Positions 11,190-21,272 of a DNA stretch of 64,000 nt are shown piece by piece; within the stretch, counting starts at the first letter, position 1, and the number at the start of each line of letters is the position of its first letter. This stretch comes from Breviolum minutum Mf 1.05b.01 (taxonomy: Eukaryota > Sar > Dinophyceae > Suessiales > Symbiodiniaceae): positions 1 through 64,000 of the forward strand of contig DF239138.1 in NCBI GenBank assembly GCA_000507305.1. Direction: 5' to 3'. The translations under genes were made by a program, and so were the position numbers. Under the pieces are notes generated by a model. It was not told the DNA's origin, did no database searches, and was given only the letters and a program-made list of their open reading frames with translations.

Positions 11190-12192
11190 GTCCTCCCCAA
11201 TGAGTTTGATCCCTGTGTTCTTGATCAGGTCACAAAAATCAGTTTGTTTTCACCATCTCACCGACCAAGAAATCTCAAACCAAAACAGAACGTCACACAT
11301 CTCCCCCTAAAATCAAAAATCCAAAGTTCACATGTCACGTCTGTTTTTGGAGGAGACAAACATTTCAAAAAAAAACAACAACAAGAACACCGACGGCCTC
11401 CTCCCCCGTTAAGAGGCCCCCCCAAAAAAGAACCCGGCGCCGCGCCTCTAAGTCCTTCACGTCAATGACCGGTTCGCCTTTCAAAATTCGACTCCACCAA
11501 ACCTGGAGGCTGGACACAGAAAGGTCACCAACATGTTCAAGCAAAAGATAACCTAAAATGGAGGGTTTACTGACCCAGCGTATATATAATTTATATAGGT
11601 TTTCGGATTCTTCCATTTTAGATACCTGAAATGTTTGGTGATGATGGTTTTGGAGATGGGTGCTGGTGGGAGTGGATGGAGTTGGTGGCTCAAATAAAAT
11701 CGTGACGCGCTCCATCATTGAATGTAGATCCAAGTGTTTGAACTTTTTTATGTTTGTGTTCGTCTCCCTCTCTCACTGAAGTACCACCAGCGTTCCTGGT
11801 ATTTTATACCAATTGAACTTTTACATATAAAGAGTTCTCAAATGTTCTCAGGGTGGATCACAAATTTGAAAAAACTGCCTCACAGTACGCTCCTGAAAAT
11901 CAATATGGACCCTAAAAGTCACCCAGTTGAAAAGGAAAATCATCTGAACCAAACCTCCATGAATTTGGGCTCAAAATGTTACACGGTTACACCCCTGAAG
12001 ACTAACATGTCCCCCTAAAAAAAGACTACCTTAATAGGAAATACATCTTCCAACCATTGATTTTCAGGAAACATGCTAGTTTTCTGGGGAGTAATTTTCC
12101 AGGGTGTAAATGCAAAAAGAAAACCATCATCTCGTTCATCTCCTTTTTGTCATGGGAGCAGCTCCTTAGATGAACCCTCGATAACCTCCCCT

Positions 12193-12211
12193 GCATGTAT
12201 GTATGTATGTA

Positions 12212-12242
<31 letters not shown>

Positions 12243-12381
12243 ATGTCTGTATGTCTGTATGTCTGTATGTCTGTATGTCTGTATGTCTGTATGTCTGTCT
12301 GTCTGTCTGTCTGTCTGTATGTATGTATGTATGTATGTATGTATGTATGTATGTATGTCTGTATGTATGCATGCATGTATG
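12193..12381. repeat. (TGTA/TGTC)n compound tetranucleotide array
   Basis: About 47 tetranucleotide units mixing TGTA and TGTC in blocks. Long frames open on both strands are translations of the repeat. The stretch 12400-13405 holds no convincing exon. Confidence 0.95.
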
Positions 12382-13409
12382 AAAAACCATTTAAATATAC
12401 ACGCATTTTTTGTCCAACTCATATATAGTGACTTAAACTGACTTACCATGATTAACAGTAGTGCAAGATGAAAACGAAAGTTCAAGGCAATTGTTTGATC
12501 CACATCATTTGGCCCTAGTCATATATATCATAAATGGGTGAACATATGCCCTTATTAAAACCCTCATGATTTTCCCACACAAAACCCTCCCGTGAAGAGT
12601 CACAACTGCTAAGCACCCAAACGGAAACACTCATGCCACCAGGAAAAGGCGCCTATCGGAGCGGGGAGGGCTGGCAGTTCGGTATTTGATCGGTATGTTT
12701 TTTGGGGTCCAAAAATCACTCCTCAGCTTCGGTGTTTGGAAGCCTATAGGGTAGATACTCAGAATGACGATTTGAAAAGAACATATCTATATACAGTACC
12801 TTTTTGAATATGCGATCTTGTCACTTTTCATATCCATGCTTAAATTTCAGGGCTGCAGTATATGTTTATTTTCGGAGAAAAAACAAGTTACTAATAGTAA
12901 TTGAGCTTGGTAGTAAGCAAAGATGGTGGGCCACCAGTCCTAGAACAGCATCGAACATCACCATTGAATTCCTCAATTCACCAAGATTTCCACCTGGATT
13001 CTGTCCCCCTTTGCCGTTTCTTTGGCCCATGCTGTCACATGTTCCCCTCAGACGGTGGCAAACGACTGTCTCAAATGGGATTCCCCCAAAGCTAGTTGAT
13101 GATTTCAACCCATTTGGAAAATATCAATCAAAGTTAAATGATTCCCCCAAGGTTTGCTTGTTTTGTCAGCATGTATCGTTTATTTTCACTCATGTTATCT
13201 TTGTTTGCAAACCAAACCAGCACCAATACCAAGGTATATTGAGTTTGTCTGCGAATGTATTGGTAAAAAATAAGCAACAAATATACATGTACTATATATA
13301 TAGAATATAACATTATAAACGTATATATCATTGCATATTGACATTATATAAAAGTAATATACCTTAGATATATATATATATATACATATATATAATATAC
13401 CCAATTACT

Positions 13410-13508
13410 AGAGGGTGGTTTCAACCCATCTGAAAAATATGCTCGTCAAAATGGGTTCATCTTCCTCAATTTTCAGGGTGAACATGAAAAATATTTGAAA
13501 CCACCACC
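13410..13508 (-). mobile_element. family-1 element
   Basis: Full-length copy, GGTGGTTTCAACCC start and GAAACCACCACCTG end, directly abutting a family-12 copy at 13509-13613. Confidence 0.7.
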
Positions 13509-13613
13509 TGCCAGGTGATTCAAAGTGACGTTTTCATCCCCTAGTTGGAGGTCACTTAACCCCTTAAAAGGGTCACTTAACCATCCCAAAAAGGTCACAA
13601 AGAATTGCCAGGT
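13509..13613. mobile_element. family-12 inverted-repeat element
   Basis: GCCAGGTGATTCAAAGTGAC to AAAGAATTGCCAGG, with an internal repeat of the GTCACTTAACC motif. The stretch 13614-14933 contains a family-8 copy (13806-13875), a family-1 copy (14325-14425) and family-7 remnants, no exon. Confidence 0.7.
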
Positions 13614-14324
13614 AGTTATCCCCTTCTCTCCACCCAAAAAAACAAAAAAACGCCACCGCCTTTCTCACTAAAAGCCGTAGCACTCGTCGGCCCTCTCGGG
13701 ACGTGAGCTCCCAATCCGGGTCCTGAAAAAAAGGCGGCGGAGAAGTTCTTGGTCCTTTGCTTACCTTATGTTTGGAAACTAGGCTAACCCATAACATCCA
13801 CATCTATGGTATATCTACCTACATGAATGGTTGATGGTAAAATTGTAGGTAAATATATACCATACATGGATGGTAATAGATGTAATAATTAATATATTGC
13901 TTAGGGGGTGCAAGGTTGTAAAATAAGGGTGTTTCTTGTAGAGGCATGTGCATTCTTTCTGGTTTTTTGTCTGATGTTTGTATGATTTTCTCAAGATGGT
14001 CTTTTTGTTGGCCTGTGGTGGAATGGGTTTCGGTTTGAAGATACAGCTTCGAGACTTTGACTGTCAAACAAAACTCCGTCACAACGACTTGCAGAGTATT
14101 GCAAGGCGCAACCAAAAACCAGCTGCAAATGGGGTGACATAACTCCTATAAGTGGGGTTACAACCCATTTTCGGCCATTTATAAGGGCCGCATATCTCCA
14201 ATTCTAACTACTTGTAGTAGGCGCCCACCTTGTAGGGATGTTGTTGGATCGAATCCTTCACGGTTAAATTCTCCCTCGAAGTTGAAGTTCCATGCTTCAC
14301 CTGAAAATGATGGTTAATACTGGT

Positions 14325-14425
14325 TGGTGGTTTCAGCCCCTTTGAATATTATTACAGTAGTCAAATTGGAAATCTTCCCCCAATTTTTGGGGTGAAAATT
14401 AAAAATATCTGAAACCACCACCTAG
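14325..14425 (-). mobile_element. family-1 element
   Basis: Full copy, GGTTGGTGGTTTCAGCCCC to GAAACCACCACCTAG, same orientation as all others. Confidence 0.7.
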
Positions 14426-14947
14426 ATTAACCTACCCGTCCAGTTCATCTCCGTTCATCTCCACATTGATTTTCAGGGTGAACCACAAAAAGGCCTGGTT
14501 GGAGATGTACAATCTGTGACTCTACGATCGTTTTAAATACCCAGTATAACCACCTATAAATGGCCGAAAAGTAATGGGTTTCCCGGTGTTGTAACCCCTA
14601 TAAGTGGAGCTGAAATAACCTTACTTATGACTGGTGACTTTGGGCCCATCATTTTTCCCACGGTGCCATCTCAGGTGGGTCTCAAATGATTGGATTTTTA
14701 ACAACTCTCGAGTTCCGAAACCTAAGACGCTCCGAGCCACCCTTGGATTTCTATATAGTAAAGGGTCCATGGACTAGATATAACCTACACTTCCCCTTTG
14801 TTCATGTGGATTCATCTGGCCATTTTTCACCTACATAATGTAGGTAAATAATCCATAAATGGATCAGTATGGGTGTAACTGCTGTTCGCAACATCCCATT
14901 GGGTGCAAGATAATTCCCCCTTTCCCATCGACATTTTTTTTTTTTTT

Positions 14948-14973
14948 GCCAGGGCTTCCGAAGGCTTTGCCCT
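14948..14973 (-). repeat. 3'-terminal retroposon motif
   Basis: GCCAGGGCTTCCGAAGGC then TTTGCCCT (plus strand), next to the T-run. The ends (AGGGC and GCCCT) can pair. Near-identical motifs sit next to T-runs at 55621-55646 and 58403-58428. Confidence 0.65.
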
Positions 14974-15085
14974 AAGTCGGGTCCAAAGCTTGGCTCAGGA
15001 CCGTACCGCACGCGAGTGCCAGACTAGGAAACAAGCACTACACGATGCGCAAAAGGGGAAACTGTAAGCTCAGCTTGGCTGAAGG

Positions 15086-15646
15086 CTAATTAGAAATCGT
15101 CTGAAACTGAGACCCGGTTGGTGCCAACTTCATGTGTTCTTCCAGGTAAATCAAGTGTAGCCGCGCCTTGAAAACCTGTACTTCAATCAATTGGTCAGCA
15201 GAAGCCGCCACTGTGCCGAAGGACTGTCGGCACATGGCTTGGAGAAAGGTGACTTGTTCATTCCGACTGGCGGTGTGAAGTCGTTCACGAATGACAGCGC
15301 GCAGGTTTTCTACGTCATGCTCAGCGGTGAGAACTTCCTCCACCTGGTCCTTGCTATCAGCACCAAGGTGTTCGTTTCGTGGCTCCTCCCCGGCGCAACT
15401 CAACGCAACAGACTGGGCTCTCTTCTTCCGACGCTTCTTGGCCATGTAGCTGTCGGAAATGGTCTCAGACAGAACGGCTTGGTCTGAGAATTGGTAGGTC
15501 GAAGGGCTGTCAGTATAGTCATTCAAGCTCTGGTCAAGCTGGCTCACTGCGTGAATCAACTTTGAGAGCTCTGCTGCAACATTCTCGGCCCCCAATCTTC
15601 TGGCCATGCGACGAGAAAAAGCGAGCGTTGCACTAAGCTTGTCCAT
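15086..15646 (-). CDS. 186-aa protein of unknown function (retrogene)
   Basis: The complete frame starts at ATG 15646 and stops at TAG 15086. The start is chosen because it is the first ATG after the relict spliced leader. The protein is helical and charged. Notable parts are LAFSRRMARRLGAENVAAEL near the N-terminus, a basic cluster MAKKRRKKRAQS (about residues 68-79, possible nuclear signal) and an acidic middle (QVEEVLTAEHDVENL). I recognise no domain family. Because it derives from an mRNA copy, the reading frame may once have belonged to a multi-exon parent gene elsewhere. Whether it is still expressed is unknown, but the frame is undamaged. Confidence 0.65.
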   Translation of the reverse strand: MDKLSATLAFSRRMARRLGAENVAAELSKLIHAVSQLDQSLNDYTDSPSTYQFSDQAVLSETISDSYMAKKRRKKRAQSVALSCAGEEPRNEHLGADSKDQVEEVLTAEHDVENLRAVIRERLHTASRNEQVTFLQAMCRQSFGTVAASADQLIEVQVFKARLHLIYLEEHMKLAPTGSQFQTISN

Positions 15647-15725
15647 GGCAGCAAAGTTTGAAACAATCTACAAGAAACAGGCAAGTCTCAGGTCCAATGA
15701 ACCTGGGAGATCTCGCGACCAAACT

Positions 15726-15750
15726 GGCTTGAGCCAAAATGGCTTGAGCC
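15726..15750 (-). promoter_or_regulatory. relict dinoflagellate spliced leader, doubled
   Basis: The reverse complement contains GGCTCAAG followed by CCATTTTGGCTCAAG. The second part matches the last 15 nt of the 22-nt dinoflagellate spliced leader exactly. Nested truncated leaders arise when an already trans-spliced mRNA is copied back and trans-spliced again. Confidence 0.85.
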
Positions 15751-15765
15751 AAAAAAAAAAAAAAA

Positions 15766-15779
15766 TCCGTAGCCATTTT
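15766..15779 (+). promoter_or_regulatory. spliced-leader fragment in sense (+) orientation
   Basis: TCCGTAGCCATTTT, the exact first 14 nt of the spliced leader, follows a 15-A run and faces away from the inverted relict at 15726-15750. Confidence 0.7.
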
Positions 15780-16164
15780 ATGGGCATGTCTTTGTTTACC
15801 AGCTTTTCAGCTGTTGAGGTGCTTTTTTTTTCGGAGGATAGGATACCACTGGATCAGTGGATCACAAATATGTGAGGAACATTCCAAATCCTTGGGACCC
15901 TTATGAAGCACCTACGGAGTGTCCCTCATCAGGTTTTGCAGATCCATATCAGGTGTTCAGTATAAATTGGATATACAATTGGGTCAATAACACCATTCCC
16001 TTATGACATTCCATTATACTGATTGATTGGGTTTTGCAGATCCATATTGTAATGGCTTATGCAGAATAAGCCATCTTTGTGTGGATCCTTAAGACGCTTA
16101 TTCAATTCCTAATTCCAAAAGAACTGGGTAGTTCTTTCATCCCCAGTACGTAGCAAAACAATCT

Positions 16165-16336
16165 ACAAGGTGGGCCCCCTAACAGTTATAAATGGGGTCA
16201 TCACTCAAAAAAGGAGGTTTAGAATAGAACCCAAGTTGCCCATATATGTTCGGCCAATTTATGGGGGTGGGTTTCGGCGCGGCGGGACCCATGTCACTCC
16301 CTTTATAACGATCATTAGGGGCCAACCTTGTTGGGG
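16165..16336. mobile_element. family-7 inverted-repeat element
   Basis: CTACAAGGTGGGCCCCCTAA to TTAGGGGCCAACCTTGTTGG. It begins only a few bases beyond the donor of the exon at 16339-16418. Other copies: 25411-25568, 27728-27873, 28783-28925, 59437-59560, 60135-60205. Confidence 0.7.
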
Positions 16337-16338
16337 AC

Positions 16339-16418
16339 CCTTGGTCACTGCTCATCTCGGATGCCAATCCCACCCTCCTCCCCGCGTTGAACCGGGACCT
16401 GTCCTCTTCTGGCTCTAC
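16339..16418 (-). CDS. exon 3' of the CS domain (same gene, tentative)
   Basis: AAAG acceptor, then VEPEEDRSRFNAGRR and VGLASEMSSDQG, then a GT donor (CCAAGG/GTCCCC) right at the edge of a family-7 element. The frame also stays open upstream of the acceptor (FDFAGK), so the left limit may be wider. Confidence 0.5.
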
Positions 16419-16717
16419 CTTTCCAGCAAAATCAAACGTACCACCGTAACGTTGGTTAAGTTTAGCTTCTCAATGTCATATGTTGTAAAATATGTATTTT
16501 TTCAAAAAGAAAAGAAGCAAGATTCTCAAGACATTTGTGCGTTGTAGAAAGGTACCGTTGATGGAAGAAATCCCAAACAACCAGTTGATATGGTAGTTTG
16601 TCCCATTATTTACAGGGTTTTATGTCACATCCCAGGTGGTTGTTGTTTGGGACTTCTGAACCATTAACAGTATGAAAATCATATGAAAATCATATGAATT
16701 CTCTGCAACAAAGCAAC

Positions 16718-16844
16718 CTTTCAAGGCCCAATCCTCCATCAACCACAGCCCCTCCCAACCCTGCCGCACCTTGAATTCCCAGTCGCCCGACAACAAAACC
16801 ACGCGTTGCACGGAAATCTTCAGGGTGGTTTCTGTAATCTCCAC
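16718..16844 (-). CDS. CS-domain exon 3 (second half of domain)
   Basis: Acceptor CTTGAG after a pyrimidine-rich tract (TTGTTTTCTTTTTGCTGG). 127 nt reading VEITETTLKISVQ, VVLLSGDWEFKVRQGW and EGLWLMEDWALK. Donor AAAG/GTTGCT. Entry phase 0 matches the previous exon, and VE-VEIT continues the CS beta strand without a gap. Confidence 0.7.
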
Positions 16845-17229
16845 CTCAAGCGGCCAGCAAAAAGAAAACAATGGCATTTAGTTTCCCGTAAGATGCTTCT
16901 TGAGGGAGCTAGGGTTTCTGAAGGGATATTTCTGGGAAATCATAGATTAAAATACCTCCCAAAAAAGTTTAATTTGGATCTGCTGGAGGTGCTGGGAAAA
17001 AGTCCTATAAACATTATAGTTACCAAATGGTGGTTTGGATGGTGCTTTGCAACATGTTTCATATTTTATTTGGGCTACTGCACCCGAGTTGCAAAAACAT
17101 GCACTAAGTGTTGCTTGGTTCCGAGATTTTTCGGTTTCTAATCTAAGAATTGGATGAGTGGATGCATCACGCTTATAGTCAGTTACATATATCAACCCTG
17201 GAAGTCAACCACCATTGAAAGCATGTGGG

Positions 17230-17529
17230 TTCCTTTTAGATGATGATAAACACCTACTTCATCAAAATGGTGAAACTCCTAAACCAACCTATGCAAAACG
17301 GTGGCCGGAAGGACTTCGAGGGTAAATTATATCATATCTTTTCATGACAACCCTGTCATTAATTGGTTTTGGTTGACATTACCTTGCTCGGGGGCCAACA
17401 TGCTCGGTCTACAAATATATTTGATGTTTGAAATGATATTGAAATCCATCAATATCATCAATTATTCCATGCAGAATAATAACATTAATATAACAATCAA
17501 TCAATATTAATAATAATAATCATAATAAT

Positions 17530-17574
<45 letters not shown>

Positions 17575-18060
17575 GGCGAGTGGCCTCCAGTTCTGGTCCC
17601 CCAACAAAAAAAATCAACTCCAGTGCCTCATTTAAAATTTCGAGGATTTCAGGATTTCCCTACAACCCACCCGACTTTCCGAGATTCGATGGAGGATCAA
17701 GAAATGTTAGGTGTCAATGGCTCAAAACCCTTACCAGTGGATTGACATTTGGAATTTGTTATATACTGCAATAAGGGACGCATGGGTAAGCAATTGCTTA
17801 GTAATGGTAACCTATGGTCACATACTTTTTCTCTAAACAAGTTCTTTTTTAACCCAGAAACCTGTGGAGGGATTGACATCCAAACAAAAATACCTGGAAC
17901 CCCAAACAACCATTTATATAAATGGATGGAAATGGTGAAACAACCATTTTCTATACAAAGATTTGGAATCATCCAATTGAAACAACCATTTATAAATGTT
18001 TGTTTAGGGTTCCAGGTTGTCATGAAGTCTTCCATCCCCAATTGGTGTACCAGTCCCTTC
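17230..18060. other. intron: (TCA)n array and an inverted element
   Basis: Contains AAT/ATC repeats (17505-17574) and an inverted element at about 17895-18025 (CTGGAACCCCAAACAACC to GGTTGTCATGAAG side). No exon seen. Confidence 0.5.
17505..17574. repeat. (AAT/ATC)n microsatellite
   Basis: Imperfect AAT run passing into a perfect (TCA)n run. Confidence 0.9.
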
Positions 18061-18065
18061 GTCAC

Positions 18066-18122
18066 CTCGACATCCTTGGCTTTCGCATCCTCTTGGACGA
18101 AGAGATTCAGCTCAACCGTCTC
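18066..18122 (-). CDS. CS-domain exon 2
   Basis: Acceptor CGAAAG with an upstream T/C-rich stretch, donor GTCGAG/GTGACG. 57 nt, 19 codons in phase 0: ETVELNLFVQEDAKAKDVE. This is the first beta strands of a CS domain. Confidence 0.7.
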
Positions 18123-18453
18123 CTTTCGTATCGAAAAGAAGGCACGAAAACATACCCGGACCAAAAAACGTCCAAAAGAGCAGTGAACAAAAACACACAT
18201 CCAATTTATGTGTAGATTTGTGCCATTGGCATCCATTTACTTTTTGGTGAGCTTCGGCTTCGACTTAAGACTTTTCACAAGTACAAAGGTGAAGCCGGCG
18301 AAAGTACAAGGTGAAACTTGTCAAATGGTTACCTTAATCCTCACAAAATTGGCCAGCATAATCCACTATAGAAACACTAAACAACCAGGGTTGTTATCTC
18401 ATCAAAGCCAAAGCAACACCCCAAGATCAGCAAGATCCCCTCAACGAAGCCAC

Positions 18454-18539
18454 CTTGGTCTGTGACCATGCGTACTTCTCAGGCACGAGCCCGCCTTGGA
18501 CGGAATCAAGTGATCCATGGTTGAAGGCAAAGGTATCCC
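18454..18539 (-). CDS. CS-domain exon 1
   Basis: Acceptor CCTCAG, donor ACCAAG/GTGGCT. 86 nt reading DTFAFNHGSLDSVQGG and LVPEKYAWSQTK. The NHG...EKYAWSQT pattern resembles the entry of NudC-type CS domains. Exit phase 0 fits exon 2. Confidence 0.7.
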
Positions 18540-18756
18540 CTGAGGATCCAGGTACAACCCAGGGAACTACAGTAACATATCTCATCCCGGGAATGGCACT
18601 TTTGAGTCGACGATTTTCCTTTTTCCTAAGGTCGGATATGTTAGTTTCAAGGAGGGTGTGTATCTGGGAAAAATACTTTAGTTCGGAGGTCGTCATTTTA
18701 ATGTGGTAATTCGAAAACTGACGTCGGGAGAATTAAGGTTGAAATAGGAAATTATC

Positions 18757-19624
18757 ATCATAGAACTTCCCAGCCCCCCCCTCCACAGCCCCCCCCCCTG
18801 AAACCATTTGTTCGGAAAACTGTGTTGAGCAGGATTGAGCTGCTTTTGAGCAGAACTGAGTTGACTTTAAACAAAACAAAAAAGCGTGAGGAAATGCTGT
18901 GCGCGCCATGAAATTTGAACTGCAGCAGGTACGATTGAGCAGGATTGAGCTCATTTTGAGCAGGATTGAGTTGATTTTGAACAGAATTTATCTGATGATT
19001 CCACCTTCTTTTGTTTCAATCCGGCCCAATTCTGTTCGAAATCCGCTCAATCCTGCTCAAAATCAGCTCAATCCTGCTCAAAATGAGCTCAATCCTGCTC
19101 AAAATGAGCTCAATCCTGCTCAGTCTTACCTGCAAAAATTTAGATTTCATAGTATGCTCCGCATTTCCTTCAGTTTTTTCAATTTGTTTCAAACCAGCCC
19201 AATTCTGCTCAAAATCAGCTCAATTCTGCTCAAAATGAGCTCAATTCTGCTCAAAATGAGCTCAATCTTGCTCAAAATGAGCTCAATCCTGCTCAATCCT
19301 ACCTGGTAAAGTGCAGATTTCATGGCATGCACACCGTTTCCTCGCTTTTTGTTGTTTCACTCAAAATCAGCTCAATCCTGCTCAAAATCAACTCAATCCT
19401 GCTCAAAATCGGCTCAATCCTGCTCAAAATCGGCTCAATCCTGCTCAGTCCTACCTGCTAAAGTTTAGACTTCATGGCGCGCAGCATTTCCTCGCGTTTT
19501 TTTGTTTTGTTTAAAAGTCAGCTCAATTCTGCTCAAACTCAGCTCAATCCTGCTCAACACGGTTTTCCGAACAAATGGTTTCAGGGGGGGGGCTGTGGAG
19601 GGGGGGGCTGGGAAGTTCTATGAT
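18757..19624. repeat. 868-bp palindromic element with internal 20-bp tandem repeats
   Basis: The left end (CATAGAACTTCCCAGCC) is the inverse of the right end (GGCTGGGAAGTTCTATG). The inverted arms also share a C-run/G-run block, TTTGTTCGGAAAAC/GTTTTCCGAACAAA and the GCGCGCCATGAA/TTCATGGCGCGC block, about 200 bp in all. The centre is an array of a unit close to GCTCAATCCTGCTCAAAAT, in reverse orientation up to about 18985 and forward from about 19040. It lies in the long intron of the CS-domain locus. Confidence 0.8.
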
Positions 19625-20079
19625 ATCAAGGTCGGGAGGTCGGGTTGGGGAGCTGTGTCTGTGTGTGTGCGAACGGCGTCGTGGCAAGCCATCATCAAAG
19701 AGCTGCTCGCAGACCTGCAGCCGCCCCAGAAAAAAAAAAACTTTCAGGGGCTTGAACAGTTTTTTGTCCAAAAAACTTTGCGGGACTTTGAATTTTTTTC
19801 CCATCATCCGGGGCGCTAAGATAGTACAATATATATCTGAATTACGTGGCACAGCTTCATGTGGGCGCGGAACATGTACAAAAAAGAAAAGGCTTGGCCC
19901 CGCCATTTCTTTTTGAGTTTCTACCCGCCTCACTGTCATTACAAGCAGTGAGTGGCCGAATCCTGGAGCCAAGCATGTAAAAATTTGGGGAAAAACTTTG
20001 GGGCCCGGCCTCATCGCCAGGAAAAGTAGTGCGTGCTTGCATGGCTGTTGGCAGGCCTGCACAAAGGTCAATCACATAC

Positions 20080-20436
20080 CGTCCGGAAATGTATATGTTC
20101 AACCACCTTTTGCCAGAAAATCCCTTGACACTTGCCCCCACTGGCTTTGAAGACTAGACGCTTCCAGAAGGCGTCCTTTGTCACTGATTCCACGGCCTTG
20201 AAGGACCCGGAGCCCATGCAAACACGCTCCCACACTCTGTGACTGGCATGGTCCTCCGGACCGTTCATGTGGCACAGGACAAAACCGCAAACATTGTTGG
20301 TGACTGCGGACAATTTCATGTCCCTGCTGACTGCTGTCTGCAACATACAGACGGTAGCAGCTTGAATGATAGCCAAGGTCTCGTGCGTATTCATCGATGA
20401 TTGTGGCAAATGCCGTGTCCCACGGCCACCCCACAC
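20080..20436 (-). CDS. candidate exon(s) upstream of the CS domain
   Basis: The frame reads MNTHETLAIIQAATVCMLQ, SRDMKLSAVTNNVCGFVL and KCQGIFWQKVVEHIHFRT. It ends exactly at codon boundary 20080 before a strong donor GTATGT. The 5' limit is unknown: an in-frame TGA lies just upstream, and the ATG at 20436 or an AG near 20425 are options. A second frame (20099-20533) is open over the same DNA. No domain recognised. Confidence 0.5.
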
Positions 20437-20746
20437 GCGAGTTGACCATCACGCTACACGACATGATAGCCAGACACGGTGAAACACCCCTTGAAAGACC
20501 CCTTGCCAAGCCAAAACAGCTCAGATGTTCCAATTTTTTACATAATGATAAAAGTTCCGTCTGTAGAAATGGAGGCCGTTTGCCAGATTCTAGGCGTTCA
20601 AGTGCATAAGAGCCTTTCTTTCACTGAAGAGTTTCTGTCATTCATCTTCATCGAAAAAAAACTTTTGGACCTACGAACAGTTTCCTTGGCAGTACAAAAC
20701 TTTTCGGTGCTCCAAAGGTTTCTTTTTCTGACATCTTCACAAAAAC

Positions 20747-20854
20747 CTTTCGACACCATCCCCAAAAATCTCGCGTCAACCCAGCACGCCTCTTCTGCTC
20801 TTCGACACCCACTCGCTGCAAAGATATCGCTGTGCTGCTGCTTCTGCTGGTGCT
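20747..20854 (-). CDS. candidate exon, unknown
   Basis: Strong acceptor (GCTTATTTCAG) and donor (CGAAAG/GTTTTT), 108 nt. Two frames are open: one reads ISLQRVGVEEQKRRAGLTRD, the other EHQQKQQHSDIFAASG. Which is used is undecided. Confidence 0.35.
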
Positions 20855-21103
20855 CTGAAATAAGCATTACAGGCTAGGTCGTCAATTTCAAAAATAATTT
20901 GGGTGACGTCGCTGACGTCGCTCTATTTGGGTGTTTCCGAAAATAGTGGTACCCCCAAATCATCCATTTTTAATAGGGTTTTCCATTATAAACCATCCAT
21001 TTTGGGATACCCCTATTTTGTAGACACTACTCGTACGTACGTAGTAGTATAAGTAAGGAAGGTACGTACGTAACTAACTACTACTACTACACATACTACG
21101 AGT

Positions 21104-21117
21104 NNNNNNNNNNNNNN
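21104..21117. other. assembly gap (14 N)
   Basis: Unresolved bases following a GTACGTACGTAGTAG-type low-complexity patch. Sequence across this point is unreliable. Confidence 0.99.
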
Positions 21118-21272
21118 CCTATCCCCTGTGTGCCTTGCCTCCCACGACTTTTTGGCCAGATGTATTAAGAAGAGGGATTCCCATAAAATCCTCATCAGAC
21201 ATTCTGGGATTGGTGGGACCAATCAATCCTAATCGATCCGGGAGTAGGAATCGATTCTAAAGGGTAGCTGAG

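Larger units (their letters stand above)
14934..15750 (-). mobile_element. retroposed mRNA (processed retrogene) with relict spliced leader
   Basis: On the minus strand this block begins with a doubled truncated spliced leader (GGCTCAAG + CCATTTTGGCTCAAG). It continues with a 5' leader of about 80 nt, one uninterrupted 186-codon frame and a 3' region, and ends in A14 (T run 14934-14947 on plus). SL at one end and poly(A) at the other is the expected structure of an mRNA copied back into DNA, a process established for dinoflagellates. No target duplication is visible. The 3' end just before the A-run carries the hairpin-like motif shared with the short retroposons at 55.6 and 58.4 kb. Confidence 0.7.
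16339..20854 (-). other. split gene with CS (NudC/p23-like) domain, locus
   Basis: Exons at 18454-18539, 18066-18122 and 16718-16844 join in phase into one CS domain. The first is KYAWSQTK, which matches the W-S/T-Q-T entry motif of NudC-type CS domains. The second is ETVELNLFV...AKAKDVE. The third is VEITETTLKISV...LSGDWEFKV...LWLMEDW, matching the conserved G-x-L and W-x-L/M-E-D region. CS-domain proteins of the NudC group are HSP90-associated co-chaperones in the cytosol; that role here is inferred from the family. The exons at 16339 (3' side), 20080 and 20747 (5' side) are placed in the same locus only by strand and proximity. No start codon or stop codon is assigned. Confidence 0.6.

Noticed and set aside
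12026-12503. Long open frames on both strands over the TGTA/TGTC array
   Set aside because: They are translations of a tetranucleotide repeat with no splice or start support.
17697-18236. One continuous 179-codon minus frame
   Set aside because: Only the middle (18066-18122) is supported by splice sites and CS-domain fit; the rest is inverted-repeat element and intron.
18935-19460. CRISPR-like array of ~20-bp repeats
   Set aside because: Units are contiguous and degenerate without unique spacers, lie inside a palindrome and in a eukaryotic genome.
15086-20436. Joining the exon ending at 20080 to the 15-kb frame (a phase-0 AG lies at 15668)
   Set aside because: The relict spliced leader and poly(A) show the 15-kb frame is its own retroposed unit with its own ATG; the matching phase is probably chance.
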